A stretch of 64,000 bases of DNA from Topomyia yanbarensis. Lineage: Eukaryota; Arthropoda; Insecta; Diptera; Culicidae. Position 1 is the stretch's first letter, and every line of letters starts with the position of its first letter. The stretch spans positions 26,295,906-26,359,905 of the forward strand of contig NC_080672.1 of assembly GCF_030247195.1 (NCBI RefSeq). Reading direction: 5' to 3'. The notes beneath the pieces are model-generated. The model was given only the letters and a program-made list of their open reading frames with translations, made no database searches and was not told where the DNA came from. A program made the translations under genes and the position numbers. This document shows positions 52,545 to 63,873 of the stretch, piece by piece.

Positions 52545-52559
52545 CACTGTAAAATAATT

Positions 52560-53400
52560 GTACTGTATCGATTTTTGATTTTTACTTTAATTTTTTTAAT
52601 CGAACTTAAAATTATTGAAATTGATGTACGTAGAAAAGTTTTCGCCCTTTTAAATTTTTTTTCTTGACTCCAAATAATCTTATTAACTTTCAAAAATGTA
52701 ATTTTTCATGCCGGTGAAAGTCACGATTTTAAATTTTAAAGCACTGCGCTAGGGCCAGAGGCACTGGGATTTAGCTGGCCCCACGCTCAGGATAGACAAA
52801 ACTGGATGACTTTGCAAGGGACCAACACAATATTATTTAAACTAATAACTCAATTTTTGGTTTTTGACTTAAGTGTCAATACCGTATTAAGGACTGGTGG
52901 CATGATGATGCCAAATGATCGAAAATGGTGAGTGAAACTAAACAATCATGTAAAAAAATATTATTTGTTTTCAAACGATGCCGGATTTGGCATTCTGTTA
53001 GCGAAGTGAAATATTTATTGAGAACCAAAGGTGGCTAGAAGCTAATTTTTTTCCAGTTTCTACTCATCAGGAACATTGTACTGCTAATGTTCATATTCAT
53101 GATGGTACTGTTAGTAAGTTCGGTCGTCTTAAAAATATAGATCGATTCTTGTGAAATACAATTTAGGACGTTCATGAGTTTAATTTTATTAACATATTTT
53201 TACTTGATTCACTTCAAATTACACCGCATACAGGGCGCTAAACTTCATTGGCTGTGGCTTATTTGCCATCAATCCGGTTAGAACACGTTACACAAAACGG
53301 CGAACCGGTGGATGAATATTGTTAATAAGGTGATAGATAGGTAAATGAGACCCAGGAAAGGTCATCCGATATGAGTTTTAGCTGACATGGGTCTTTATTC
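52560..53400. other. Unassigned AT-rich stretch
   Basis: No supported frames or element ends. Confidence 0.4.
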
Positions 53401-53416
53401 CGTTAGCTGTAACTGA

Positions 53417-53590
53417 TATTGTATACAATCGTTTACAGTCTTCACTGGCTGAAGTATGGGGTCCTTAAAACCGTCAACCCTGTGCTTCAGCATATTCGCG
53501 CAAACCAAACTCGTCTCGTTGGCCACGCTGTCGATCTCAACTTCCTTTGTAGGTACTTACACGCGGTACACTTTCGTAAAAGGGTCGTCA
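53417..53590 (-). pseudogene. LINE ORF1 relic
   Basis: On the minus strand: VPTKEVEIDSVANETSLVCA, then NMLKHRVDGFKDPILQPVK, collinear with intact ORF1 residues 110-150 (VYVPCRVVEIDGVV...LLKYGVGCFKDPSLQKVK). Frame open across the fragment, no start or end. Closest in detail to the copy at 59.4 kb. Confidence 0.7.
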
Positions 53591-53689
53591 TTAGTATTGT
53601 CATTTGTTTATTTTAGACTGAATACCAAGAAGGGCTTATTGTGATGAATCTTTGATATTTCGGTCTCAGTCGTATGTTGTCTAGTAATA

Positions 53690-54185
53690 GATCCCCACGT
53701 CATAAAACTGTCGTTTGCAATAAAACTTTCCTTGTCGTCGTTGTGCACCTTCTCTCCTCGGTTCCTGATACGATTGCTGCTACCCAGATGTTGGAATGAA
53801 GCCCCCATTTGAATATATAATTTTTAAGCAAAACCCTCTATTACGAAAAGCGAATTTGAATGCATATTTCTAATCTTTGTTGTTAAATATCATATCTCTT
53901 ATTAAACAATACCGAACTTTTAAAAAGAAGTCTTTTAATGATCACAAGAAACCCATCTTTCCTCGCACCACTTACTCCCAATAAGATGCAATTATTCTTT
54001 CTATCGTACTGTATTCCTTGTTTTAAAATAGTTGTGAAATTGTTCCTTTTAGATTGAATACAGAAATAGTTTCAAATTATTATTAGTTGTAGGAAAATTA
54101 GAATGGAAACAAAGAAATTGGTAACGTCCAGCTAACGTAAACGTGTCTATCAATCAAATGAACGAACTGAATAAAACACGTTAAA
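53690..54185 (+). repeat. LINE 3' UTR relic
   Basis: CCTCGGTTCCTGATACGATT, then GTATTCCTTGTTTTAAAATA, GTCCAGCTAACGTAAACGTG and ATCAAATGAACGAACTGAAT match the intact LINE's 3' UTR order (18470-18975). It lies opposite in orientation to the ORF1 relic just before it, so the two are separate fragments. Confidence 0.6.
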
Positions 54186-54333
54186 GGGAACAACGTGGGT
54201 CGTAATTACCCCAGTGAGGAAACTGTTGAAGCTTCACCAATCAGTACGCGTCTTTTTGTCCGGTCCAGTACTTTTAGTGGTTGATTCTGACCCTTTTGAC
54301 AGCAATTTTTTAACAAAGTCTTTTTCTTGGGTA

Positions 54334-55264
54334 GCGTAAACCGGTGTGACTTTGATCATCGGGGTGACTTTGATCACTCGAAACTTTTTTCGTAGATCGC
54401 TTACTAAACCAGAATAGTCTACCGAATCATTTTAATTTGAAATGATTTTTACTCTAAACTTATAAAATACTGATTTGTTATATTTTTTGAGTATATTGTT
54501 CGGTTTTTGGGTTCAAAAACCACAAAAAACCGAAAATTTGACTTTACCTTATTTTTTCGAAGGTTTGTAATGTGTCTATTTTTAATAAAACAAATAAATC
54601 TCAAATTTGAGCAAGAGTAATAAATTACTAGCGAGTTTTTATTTTCCTTTAAAGTGGGATGTGCCAAATTTATTTTTAAGAGTTTGGTTATTTTAAATAC
54701 ATTTTTTGTGAAACTAGTTGGCAATTATTTCAAATTATTTCAAGCTAAAGTTCGCAATATTTTTTATTGTTCAATAGTCCAACGTGTTATAATGGATGAA
54801 ACTTTTTGTATATTGATAAAGCACTTAAATAAACAATATTAGCAGTTTTAAAGGTTTTCAGAATCATTTATTCTAGTTGGACACAAATTATACGAATTTT
54901 GGTTACTCGAATTTTAAAGTATATTGAAATACTTTGTACAATACCAACTAACATCTATTTAACAATAAGTATCTTTCCAGAATTAGTTTAAACAAACATT
55001 TGAATGAAAAACATTGACATCAATAACCTAAGGTGGGTGAACATACAAGTTATCAAAGTCACCCCGGAATACGAAAATGGACTTCAATTTGAAATCATTT
55101 TTGGAAAAGTAACTGGAAGCGGACAATTTTAGGTAAAACCATCCAATCTTGTTCTCCATACATCAGTACATGGTTTAAAAATATGAAACTTGAAAAAAAT
55201 CTGTTGCATCTAAAAATATGCAATGATTGCTTCGAAAAGTGATCAATGTCACCCCGATTTACGC
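54334..55264. mobile_element. TA-flanked MITE with GCGTAAAYCGG termini (931 bp)
   Basis: Left: GCGTAAACCGGTGTGACTTT then GATCATCGGGGTGACTTTGA. Right (reverse complement): GCGTAAATCGGGGTGACATT then GATCACTTTTCGAA. TA lies at 54332-54333 and 55265-55266. The interior is AT-rich with no transposase; the frame at 54449-54724 is not recognised. TA flanks suit Tc1/mariner-type mobilisation. Confidence 0.6.
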
Positions 55265-55269
55265 TATAT

Positions 55270-55714
55270 TGCAAATATTACCGGAAAAGTTCATGTTTTC
55301 TTTAATTCTGCAAAAAACAATTCAAAACCCAACTTAGTTGGGTACGAATATCACAAAGAAGCTAAAAATGGCCAAAACAATCATGTTTGCAGGGCTAAAC
55401 AGTTTTGGCGGTTTCCAGAAAGGTGCCATCAAAGTGTCGAAGTGGTAAAATGGACCGGGGACTGAGTCAGAAGTTCAAGATGATTTTCTAAGCAAATCCA
55501 GATCTGCTCGATGAGGCCCAACCAGATATAAGGATTTGTTTTCGTTGACAAGTTTACAGGTAATCTGATGATCTGGCAAGGAATCTGCACATATGGCCGG
55601 AAGACTCCGATTTTCACCAAAACAGTAAGATTACACAACAGCTGTATGTTGGTAATGACGCGGACGTCATTGGAATAAATCCCCATCCTGCCCGGAGTTT
55701 CGTCAAATAGAAAT
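55270..55714. repeat. Possible mariner-like transposase scrap
   Basis: Phrases read in mixed frames on the plus strand such as KWTGD*VRSSR (55440-55480) and GNDADVIGINPHPARSFVK (55650-55710) give a faint impression of a mariner/Tc1 DDE region, but no aligned block can be shown. The flanking TSD of the next element (55715-55724) lies at its right edge. Confidence 0.15.
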
Positions 55715-56889
55715 GTGTTTGAGTAGTGGCGTTGCCAGAAATTTGTTTTTTTTGGGGGGGGGGGGGGGTGATGAAAATCTTTGATTTTTCAAAACGCTTA
55801 AATTTACTGTAAGTTTGACAAATTAGTGAAAGTTCAGAAACAAAATTAGTCTAACAGATGCCTTTTATAATTTCTTTTACAATATGTCAATGAAGTCAAA
55901 GAAAGCAAATACAAAGTGCACTTTTTTAGTAAAATAAATGTTCAAAATCTTTTCTGATGGTCATATAATTTCAGAACCATCAACCTTGAAGGTTTAAGAA
56001 CCTAAAATTAAATCTCTTAGAACTAATTATGGAGAAATAATTCTTCAAAAATATTAAGGGACTTGGTGTCTTCAGCAAAGTTGTTGATAGTGACAATTTA
56101 ACCCTTTCATGCCCAACTTTTTTCTAGTGCATATAGGGTTTCAAAACTATTTTTCCTTGAAAACGGTGAGGTCAAGAAACATGAAAAGCCTATTTTCATA
56201 AAGATAGGTGCTTCCATGGCAGTGCTACAAGCTGGTCAATTTTTACCTTCTAATGCTCAATGCAATTCTCCTAGAATAATTACAATAGTCCAATTACGTG
56301 GAAAACGTAGCCAACGACAGTGTAAATTGATAAGTTTTATCAGTTTTCAATAATATTGAACCTTAACGAAGATATATGAAAAAATCGTTTTCCGTAGTCA
56401 ACGTAAACTGTCCCTGACAGCACTGCTCCATCGGAATCCAATCAGACTAATTGCAATAACTTCAGTTCTAGAGCTGATCCTTGTAACTGTTAATACTCAA
56501 ATTAAAGGCAATAATCACATTAATGAGCCTTATTTGTTTGTGTGAGTAAATCTCGTCTCAATCAAAAGTTATAGCTGTTTAAAAACGTTGTTGTCCACAA
56601 ACAACATGGGCATGAATGGGTTAAACAACTTTGTTGAAAATATGAAGGCTAGACAAAAGCAATATATTTATGAAATTTTCTCAAAACAGTTCTTTTCAAT
56701 AAAACTTTTTATTGTAAGCTTCAGAGACTATAATGAATAGAATGTGATTTTTTTGTTTATACACAGCAATAGTGTTTTATCAATTACAGTAATATCAGAA
56801 TAACTTGTTTTCTAGTCTAATACATTCACGGAGTCTTGATAAAAATTAGTTATGGAATGTATTCAACAAAGTTTTTTTTTCATTTTCAA

Positions 56890-59085
56890 TATAGAGGCCT
56901 TAGGGTCTTTCGGTTTGGATGTGTCGAGGAATACAGTTGAATCAGAAGCATGAAAGAGATTGACACGGTTGGGATAATATGAAGAAGGATTGATATTTTG
57001 AGCCATGTAATCGAAATACAAGGACATAAATTGGGTTTGAGAATTGAGCTCGACAAGCCTTTCGAAATTTGCAATTACTAACGGGTTCAAGATATCGCAT
57101 CGGATGAGCAATCGAAATGAGAGTTCCCAAAATCGATTTTTCAGCGGAAGGACGTCCGCCAGAACTTCTAGACTCATCGTATGTGTCGAGTGCATGCAAC
57201 CCAAAGCAATACGCAAACAACAATATTGAATTTGTTCTAGCTTGATGAAATGTATGTTTACAGCGGAGCGGAAACAGAAACTCCCATACTCCATCACCGA
57301 TAATATCGTTGTTTGGTACAGCCTGATCAGGTCTCCTGGGTGGACACCCCACCATGTTCCGGTTACTGTACGGAGAAAGTTGATCCTTTGTTGGCACTTC
57401 TGTTTCAGATACCTAATGTGACATCCTCAGGTTCCTTTAGAGTCGAACCAGACCCCGAGATATTTGAAAGTTGAAACCTGAGCAATAGTTTGACTCATTA
57501 ATTGAAGCTGTAGTTGCGCTGGTTCACGCTTCCTTGAAAATAGCTCAAATTGTCCAAGGTATCTTGCAATGGTCCTTGCAGATCGACGGCTTTGGGTCCT
57601 GTAATAGAGACCACGCCGTCATCTGCAAGCTGCCTTAGAGTGCAGGAATTGACAAGGCATTCGTCAATGTCATTCACGTAAAAGTTATAGAGAAGGGGGC
57701 TTAGACATGAGCCCTGGGGAAGACCCATGTAGCTAATTCCTGATGTCGATATATCACCATGCGAAAAATGCATATGTTTTTCAGACAGCAAGTTTAGCAA
57801 AAAGTTGTTTAGAGTCGGTGAAAGACCATGCTGGTGCAGCTTCTCAGGAAGATTTTTGATAGAAACTGAATCAAAAGCCCCCTTTATATCTAGGAAAACT
57901 GATGCCATCTGTTCTTTGCTAGCATAAGCCATTTGAATTTCTGAGCAACGCAAGACAGTTGTTCGTGCCTTCGCCTTTGCGGAAACCAAGTTGTGTATCT
58001 GACAGTAAGCCATTTGCTTCAACCCAATTGTCGAGGCGAAACAAGATCATTTTCTCGAACAACTTTCGGATACAGGACAGCATCGCAATCGGTCGATACG
58101 AATTGTGGTCGGAGGCTGGTTTTCCTGGTTTTTGAATGGCGATGACCTTCACTTGCCTCCAGTCATAAGGGACAATATTACCCTCAAGAAACTTGTTAAA
58201 TAAATTCAACAAGCGTCTCTTGGCAGAGTCTGGCAGATTCTTTAACAAGTTAAATTTGATTCTGTCTGGCCCTGGGGCTTTATTGTTACATGACAAGAGA
58301 GCAAGTGAGAATTCCACAATCGAAAACGGTGTTTCGTTCGCGTTATCGTGAGGGGACGCGGCGCGGTAGATCTTCTGTGTCGGGGCGGAATCCGGACAAA
58401 CCTTCTTGGCAAAATTGAATATCCAACGGTTTGAATATTCCACCCTCTCGTTAGTACTGTTTCGGATTCGTAAACGCCGGGCCGTACTCCAAAGAGTGCT
58501 CATCGATGTTTCTCTCGTTAGTCCGTCGACGAACCGGCGCCAGTAGCTACGTTTTTTGGTTTTCATCAAACTCTTCGTGCGCGTTTCCGCCATCGCGTAC
58601 TGTCGGTAGCTAGCTGGCAGCCCGTCGTCCCGGAAGGTCTTATACGCAGCGGCCTTCTCCGCGTACACGTCTGAGCACTCTTTGTCCCACCATGGATTGG
58701 GAGGACGCCCGCGTGAGTTCGCGTCTGGTACGCGTTTAGTCTGAGCTTGAATCGCGGTATCGAGAATCAAGCCAGCCAGAAACCCGTACTCTTCCTCCGG
58801 TGGAAGCTCTTGTGTCGATTCTACTTTTTCGGATATCGCGGACGCGTAGCTCTTCCAATCAATATTTCGTGTGAGGCCATACGTAACATTGATTGTATTC
58901 GGTGGCCCTGAACCGTTAGCAATATTAATTACAATTGGTAGATGGTCGCTGCCGTGGGGCTCAGAGACTACCTTCCACATGCAATCTAACCGCAGCGATG
59001 TCGAGCAGAGGGACAGGTCTAAGGCGCTCGGACGCGCTGGAGGGGCAGGAATCCGTGTCGTTTCACGTGTCGTCAAAGGTCTTTG
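56890..59085 (-). pseudogene. ORF2 of the minus-strand LINE copy
   Basis: Runs from TRIPAPPARPSALDLSLCST (residue 188 of the intact ORF2) through RT (GLPQGSCLSPLLYNFYVND, then LRQLADDGVVSITG) to MEYGSFCFRSA and VFLDTS. Three open pieces are separated by shifts at about 57960 (the first piece ends in LALLRNSNGLC), about 57540 and 57397. The LADD variant of the RT active site is the same as in the intact copy. Confidence 0.85.
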
Positions 59086-59089
59086 CCTC

Positions 59090-59816
59090 GCGCTGTTTGT
59101 ACGCGGGACATGAAGGGAGATCATGTGGGTTTCCCCCACAGTAGAGACACTTTTCGACATCTCTACCACAGGAATCATCCGCATGATTCCCACCGCATTT
59201 CCCATAACGGGATTTATTGCTAGAATGGGAGGCTGTGCCCCAATTGTTTGCAATTAGTACAGTTCATGACCAGCGGCACAACGAGGCGAACAGGTAGACG
59301 AACCTTGTCAAAGAGGAGGTAATTGGGTAGGGCAGAGCTGGCGAAGGTCACCCGATAAGAGTCTGAGTTGATGTATATTTTCTTGCCGTCAGCTGCGACT
59401 GATGCTGAATGCAAACGTTTGCATTCCAGTATCCTCACTGGCTTAAGCATGGGGTCTTTGAAACAGCCCATATTTTAGCAGGTCCTCGCAATTCAGACTC
59501 GAATCGGAAACGACCCCACTGACTTCAACCCTGCCCTCGTAAAGGGCTCGTTGCCAGCAATATCGTTGCCTGGGTTGAACTGTTAACCACCACCCGAAGC
59601 TTATCAGGGCGAATTTTCGATATTTCTGTCACGGCCTAATACCGATCCGTCCGAACTCGAGAATTCTGCCACAGATTCAAACACTTTTTTTCTTTGGTCC
59701 GAAAGAAGATCACAAATGGCCCGGTGGCCGAGCTCGGATATACTTTGAGCCGGGGAGCCGATTTTGTTTCGACGTCCATCTCACCTTGAGATGAACCGCC
59801 GTCAGGGGAAGTCATT
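59090..59816 (-). pseudogene. ORF1 of the minus-strand LINE copy
   Basis: Starts at ATG 59816 (MTSPDGGSSQGEMDVE, then LKVYPSSATGPFVIFFRT) and continues through LKYGLFQRPHA-type frames to MNCTNCKQLGHS and, in another frame, the second and third CCHC knuckles ending CPAYKQRE. Several frameshifts. It is cut at residue ~265 by the internal deletion. Confidence 0.75.
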
Positions 59817-60719
59817 TTTGCACGGGCCTATTGCCCGGTGCACGTTATTAAGACAACCAAGAAGGGGAAACGAAAACTAATACTTAGCTTGTGTAGGTAA
59901 CGGTATCCAGACGGCTTACTAGAATAACACTGCTTCACTTGTCACTGACCGGCTAACGGTACTCAGAAACAGAAACACAAAAGAAGAGAAAAAATACTGA
60001 AACCTCGACTAGGCGTAGAGTGTGTGAAATAACCTTGAACGCGGATTAACACTATATGTCGCTATAGAGTGTACGGACTGACAACAAAAGACTTCTATCT
60101 CGACTGAGTGCTCGATAACCAACAAATTTTATATTATTGAATATTTCTAGAGAAAATTTTCAATATGACGTAAATAACATTGAGAGCCTCTCTTTGTTTA
60201 CTTTCTCTTTCGTTTATTACGACGTCATTACAACACTTTGCACTAATTGTCCAGTACATATCGAAAGCCGACGGTTTTTACTAGAATATTATGCAAAAAG
60301 TAGAGTAGTAAATGTTGAAATGGACGAGTAATGAACAGAAGAGAAAGACCCCAAAGAGAATCTCTCATTATTACTTACGTCTTATTCTAAATTTTCTCTA
60401 GATTTAATTAAATTAGTCAGCATTTAGTTTTTATCAATCCAATTAATTTTGGTTTGGTGCGGGGGGGGGCGAGGTTTGACCACCAAAATCACCTTAGGTA
60501 CGCCACTGTGTTTGAGTATCATCAAAGCTAGCTTGATGTTCTCTCAATGAACAGATACTGGAGAAAATCGTCCAATGAGGTTTACTTATGTGGAAGTTGA
60601 TAGCGCGTATCAAGTCCGTTTCAAGAACTCAGAAAGAATTAAAATCGCAAAAACCCCTATTCTAGCTGTAAACTACAATAAATGTGCATTAAACCTTGCT
60701 TGAAGCTGTGTAATATTAG

Positions 60720-60960
60720 CACGAAAATATCCGGTATATCTTTTACTTCTGCCCGAGTCACAGCTACAAACGATTAAAGTGAGTCAACGCACACTAGCTT
60801 TTGAGCTAGTGTGCGTTGACTTCATTCTTTCCATCATAAGTGTAGTTTACGAAAAGTGCTACTCCGATCCATCGCTTCAGTCGTTGACTTCAAATTTTGT
60901 TCTGCGCGACTAAGTTTTCGTAAGGTGGAATATATTCTGAAGACACAAAAGGAGTTCAGG
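60720..60960 (+). repeat. 5' fragment of the L1/Tx1-like ORF1 element, with hairpin
   Basis: TTACTTCTGCCCGAGTCACA aligns with TCTACTTCTGCCCAAGTCAG at 62689, followed by TTGCCATCATRA-like and CGACCC-like blocks. A perfect 17-bp stem (GTCAACGCACACTAGCT, 60783-60799, paired with 60804-60820) with a 4-nt loop is present here but not in the 62.7-kb copy. Confidence 0.5.
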
Positions 60961-61930
60961 CTAACGGAAGTCGCCTATATTCAGATATTTATCACTTGCG
61001 TCATTCAATTGTGATATCATTCAACATGTCATTCGAATCAGAGGGTTTCATTTTTTTTAAAGCAATCCAAAATTTGTGGTTGAAAGGGACAGCGTTTTAA
61101 TTCAGATTCCTGGGTATGTATGGAAGCTGGCTAAATAGAAATACGCTACATGACATAACACTGCGTACCTCACGTGAGCCATTGTAAAATGGATGTCGCA
61201 ATACATAGATGTAGAATACGCCACACATGACTACACAAAACTTCTTCCAGGATATCCCTAAAGATGCACTGCGATTTGTATGGTATGAAGCGATTCAATT
61301 GGTCAACCAATTAGGTACACTCAGGAGTCCAAGTACATGAAAAATGCCATAACAATGGAACCTGCGCACATTGTTACGACCACAGCGTCTATTACTTTCA
61401 CCATTTACTATGTAATGATGTAATGCCAAATTTCCATTCGGCCTAATGTCCTTCGACCTAGTGACCTTCAGCGTAATAGCCGAACACCAACATAAACACT
61501 GCGGACAGCTTGGACGGATACCCTAACCACAAACGACAAGCCCATAATTCTCCTATGCTCATGGTCCAGGTTCATCCTCAACTACATGGTATTTTGATAG
61601 TGTGTGATATGGGTTCAACCTATCAAAACACCATTTTCATGGATTTTTTAGGGGGTTGTCTAAATCTGCGCCAAAAAAGTAAATCAGCCATTTGCGCCAC
61701 TTCCGGAAGGTTAATGTGTTGATTTCTACCTTAGAATGCTTTTTTGTTCAATAATGTTCATTTTTTCAAGATTTTGTTTTCAAGAAGGCGCAGCATGACC
61801 ATTTCAAAATCAAAATTTTAAAAAATAAAATAAATGTTTGATCAAAATGTCGAATGAGTACATATCATCACATAGTAAATGGTCTTTATTAATAAAATAC
61901 CCTGAAAACCCCAGTTAATCTACTACATCC
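60961..61930. other. Unassigned stretch
   Basis: A short inverted pair (TGGTATTTTGATAG at about 61587, CTATCAAAACACCA at about 61620) is the only structure noticed. No supported frames. Confidence 0.4.
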
Positions 61931-61934
61931 ACAT

Positions 61935-62680
61935 CTAATTTATCAGTGAGATGAGACATTTTTATATCACTATTTTGTTTATCCTAGTGATTTTTTTTTT
62001 TAAAAATTTATGCTTAATACGTACGCCACTACAAACGAAAAGAAGAGAATAACGTAGATGAAAAGAAAAACAAAAATTTGTATAATATGAATAAAATAAA
62101 TAAATGGAATAAAATGAATTGGACGAATAGCATATTAAAACGAAGAAAATGAATAATTCGTACAAAATAAACCTAATGAATAAAATAAGTTCACGAATAA
62201 AATTAATAAAATGTATAAAATGAATTGAATAAAATAAAGCAATTCAATACAATAAATAAAATAAAGGAAAAGTAACCTTTTTTTCGTGTGAGAAAAATCC
62301 CTGTAGAAAAATCTCTAACCCTGGATTCCAGTTTAGGAATTTAACCTAGGTGAAGTGCGTATAAAGCAATCGTTTTACCAACTACGCTATTTCAGCGGAG
62401 TATTAAATTAATATAATGAACAAAATGAATAAGGAGAATAATGTCATCTAAATTAGAAAAATCAGCCAAATTAATTTAAGAAAAAATGAATGAAGTGATG
62501 AAAATGACTAAAATGAATAAACTTAATAATAGAAAAATAAAACGACAATAAAACGCATCCAAAGAATGTAACCATCAAACTAACTAATTAATAACGTGAA
62601 TTACATGAAAAAAAATCAAATAAATATAATGAATTGATGAAGAGCATAAATAAAACTATTAAATGAAAAAAAAATCAGTC
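61935..62680 (+). repeat. MITE head and A-rich array, with SINE relic
   Basis: TTTATCAGTGAGATGAGACA repeats the 20461 head signature and is followed by AATGAATAAA-type degenerate units, as at 20560-21640. A decayed SINE in minus orientation lies at 62283-62400: GCGTAGTTGGTAAAACGATT, then TAGGTTAAATTCCTAAACTG and TAGAGATTTTTCTACAGGGA. Confidence 0.6.
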
Positions 62681-62802
62681 TACTTTCTACTTCTGCCCAA
62701 GTCAGACGTACAATCGAACCAAGTGAACAACAACTAGCAACCTCTCGATGTAGTGTGCATTGTCTCGAGAACAAAGGAAACATTTCATTTATTCTTGCCA
62801 TC

Positions 62803-63775
62803 ATGACAAAAGTTGACGAAAAATCTCTGCTCCGACCCAACACAGCGGTCGTTGGAATACCTGCTGAAGGTGAAGATGCAGCTAAAGCTCAAGGAGGTTA
62901 TGTATCTACAGTATCATCATCTTCGCAATGTAGTGCTCATATCATTCAACACGTTGGCACAAGCCGAACGTTTCGTTTTGCAGAACAACTTGAAGCACGT
63001 GGCTGAAAGTGATAAAGTTGGAATTAAGATTCCCGTGTATATAGAAAAAGACTATGTAGATGTTAAATTACATGACCTATCACCACGTACCCCTCCTGAT
63101 CTAATCGCAAAATTCATGTCGCAATACGGAGAAGTAGAATCCGTTACACGTGATACGTGGAGAAATTTCTTCCCGGGTACATCTAACGGTGTTCTTGTGG
63201 TGAGGATGCGGATCGAAAGACCTATCCCCTCCCACTTGACTATAAAACTTAAAACCCACGAAGCTACTATTCATCAAACTACGTTATGCACCCATGAGGG
63301 GCAAACTCCTACGTGCAAGTATTGTAATCAGACAGCACACCACGGACAACCTTGCGCGGAAGATACAGAGGAGAATGTATCGCTACCCATTGCCAACGAA
63401 TCCACGGAAAACCAACCCAAAAAAGAATTTTCAATATCAATACCTGAACCACAAACGGTTGCCAAATTTGTGGCAGCTGTTCAGTCCATATTGACAACTG
63501 CCAAAGCAGCATCCAGCATCCCTGAAACAACTGTAAGTAATATCGGTGATGAAGATAATAAGAATGACGACGGACTTACATTGGTCATCCGTAAGTGCAA
63601 CAAGCAGGAAAGAACATCTGGTCGCGAGCACCAAGGCACTTTTAACGATGATGACCTTGATACAGAGGACAGGAGAGAATTAAACGGTCCTCATGATGCA
63701 GTAGGCGAGCCGCGAAAGAAGGTCTCCGCTAGCAATAAAAAGTTGCGCGCGCGAGATCCAACGAACAAACAATAA
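62803..63775 (+). pseudogene. L1/Tx1-like ORF1, one frameshift
   Basis: Translation from ATG 62803 gives MTKVDEKSLLRPNTAVVGIP, then GGYVSTVSSSSQCSAHIIQH and FAEQLEARG; a shift near 63000-63010 moves to the frame with VGIKIPVYIEKDYVDVKLHD, LSPRTPPDLIAKFMSQYGEV and ESVTRDTWRNFFPGTSNGVL. A CX2CX4HX4C knuckle CKYCNQTAHHGQPC follows and the C-terminus is acidic/basic and low-complexity. This matches the LINE ORF1 type seen in mosquito L1-like retroposons; it is not related to the I-group ORF1 above. No ORF2 follows: the 3' UTR and A tail come directly (63776-63873). Confidence 0.7.
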
Positions 63776-63873
63776 TATTTGTTTTTATTTTTATTTTTAA
63801 CATATTGTAAACACATAACAGATCCACGGCTCCGTTAAGCTACCGCTATGAGCCGTGTCAAATAAACGAAATA
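63776..63873 (+). other. 3' UTR and A tail of the ORF1-only element
   Basis: GAGCCGTGTCAAATAAACGA then AATAAAAAAAAAA. The GTCAAATAAACG end recurs at the end of I-group LINE 3' UTRs in this window (18956-18969, 41637-41650), which is notable because the ORF1 types differ. Confidence 0.6.

Larger units (their letters stand above)
56871..60119 (-). mobile_element. LINE copy, 5'-complete, internally deleted, 3'-truncated
   Basis: Same family as 12853-18982. Its 5' UTR (59817-60119), ORF1 and most of ORF2 are on the minus strand. CAACAAA occurs at both edges (56864-56870, 60120-60126) as a candidate target duplication, and a T-run (56872-56880) stands where the A tail should be. About 1.1 kb from ORF1 residue ~265 to ORF2 residue ~187 is deleted, joining the two. 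The sequence leaves ORF2 after DTS (residue ~917), so RNase H and 3' UTR are missing. Confidence 0.8.
55725..60507. mobile_element. Non-autonomous transposon with 10-bp target duplications, interrupted by a LINE
   Basis: Left end AGTGGCGTTGCCAGAAATTT with a poly-G run; right end ...CCTTAGGTACGCCACT with a poly-G run near 60462. The outer 8 bp AGTGGCGT are inverted-identical. The perfect direct repeat GTGTTTGAGT flanks it at 55715-55724 and 60508-60517. Removing the LINE copy at 56871-60119 leaves about 1.5 kb without a transposase. A 10-bp duplication is longer than hAT's 8 and falls in the Mutator-like range, but the superfamily is not decided. Confidence 0.75.
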
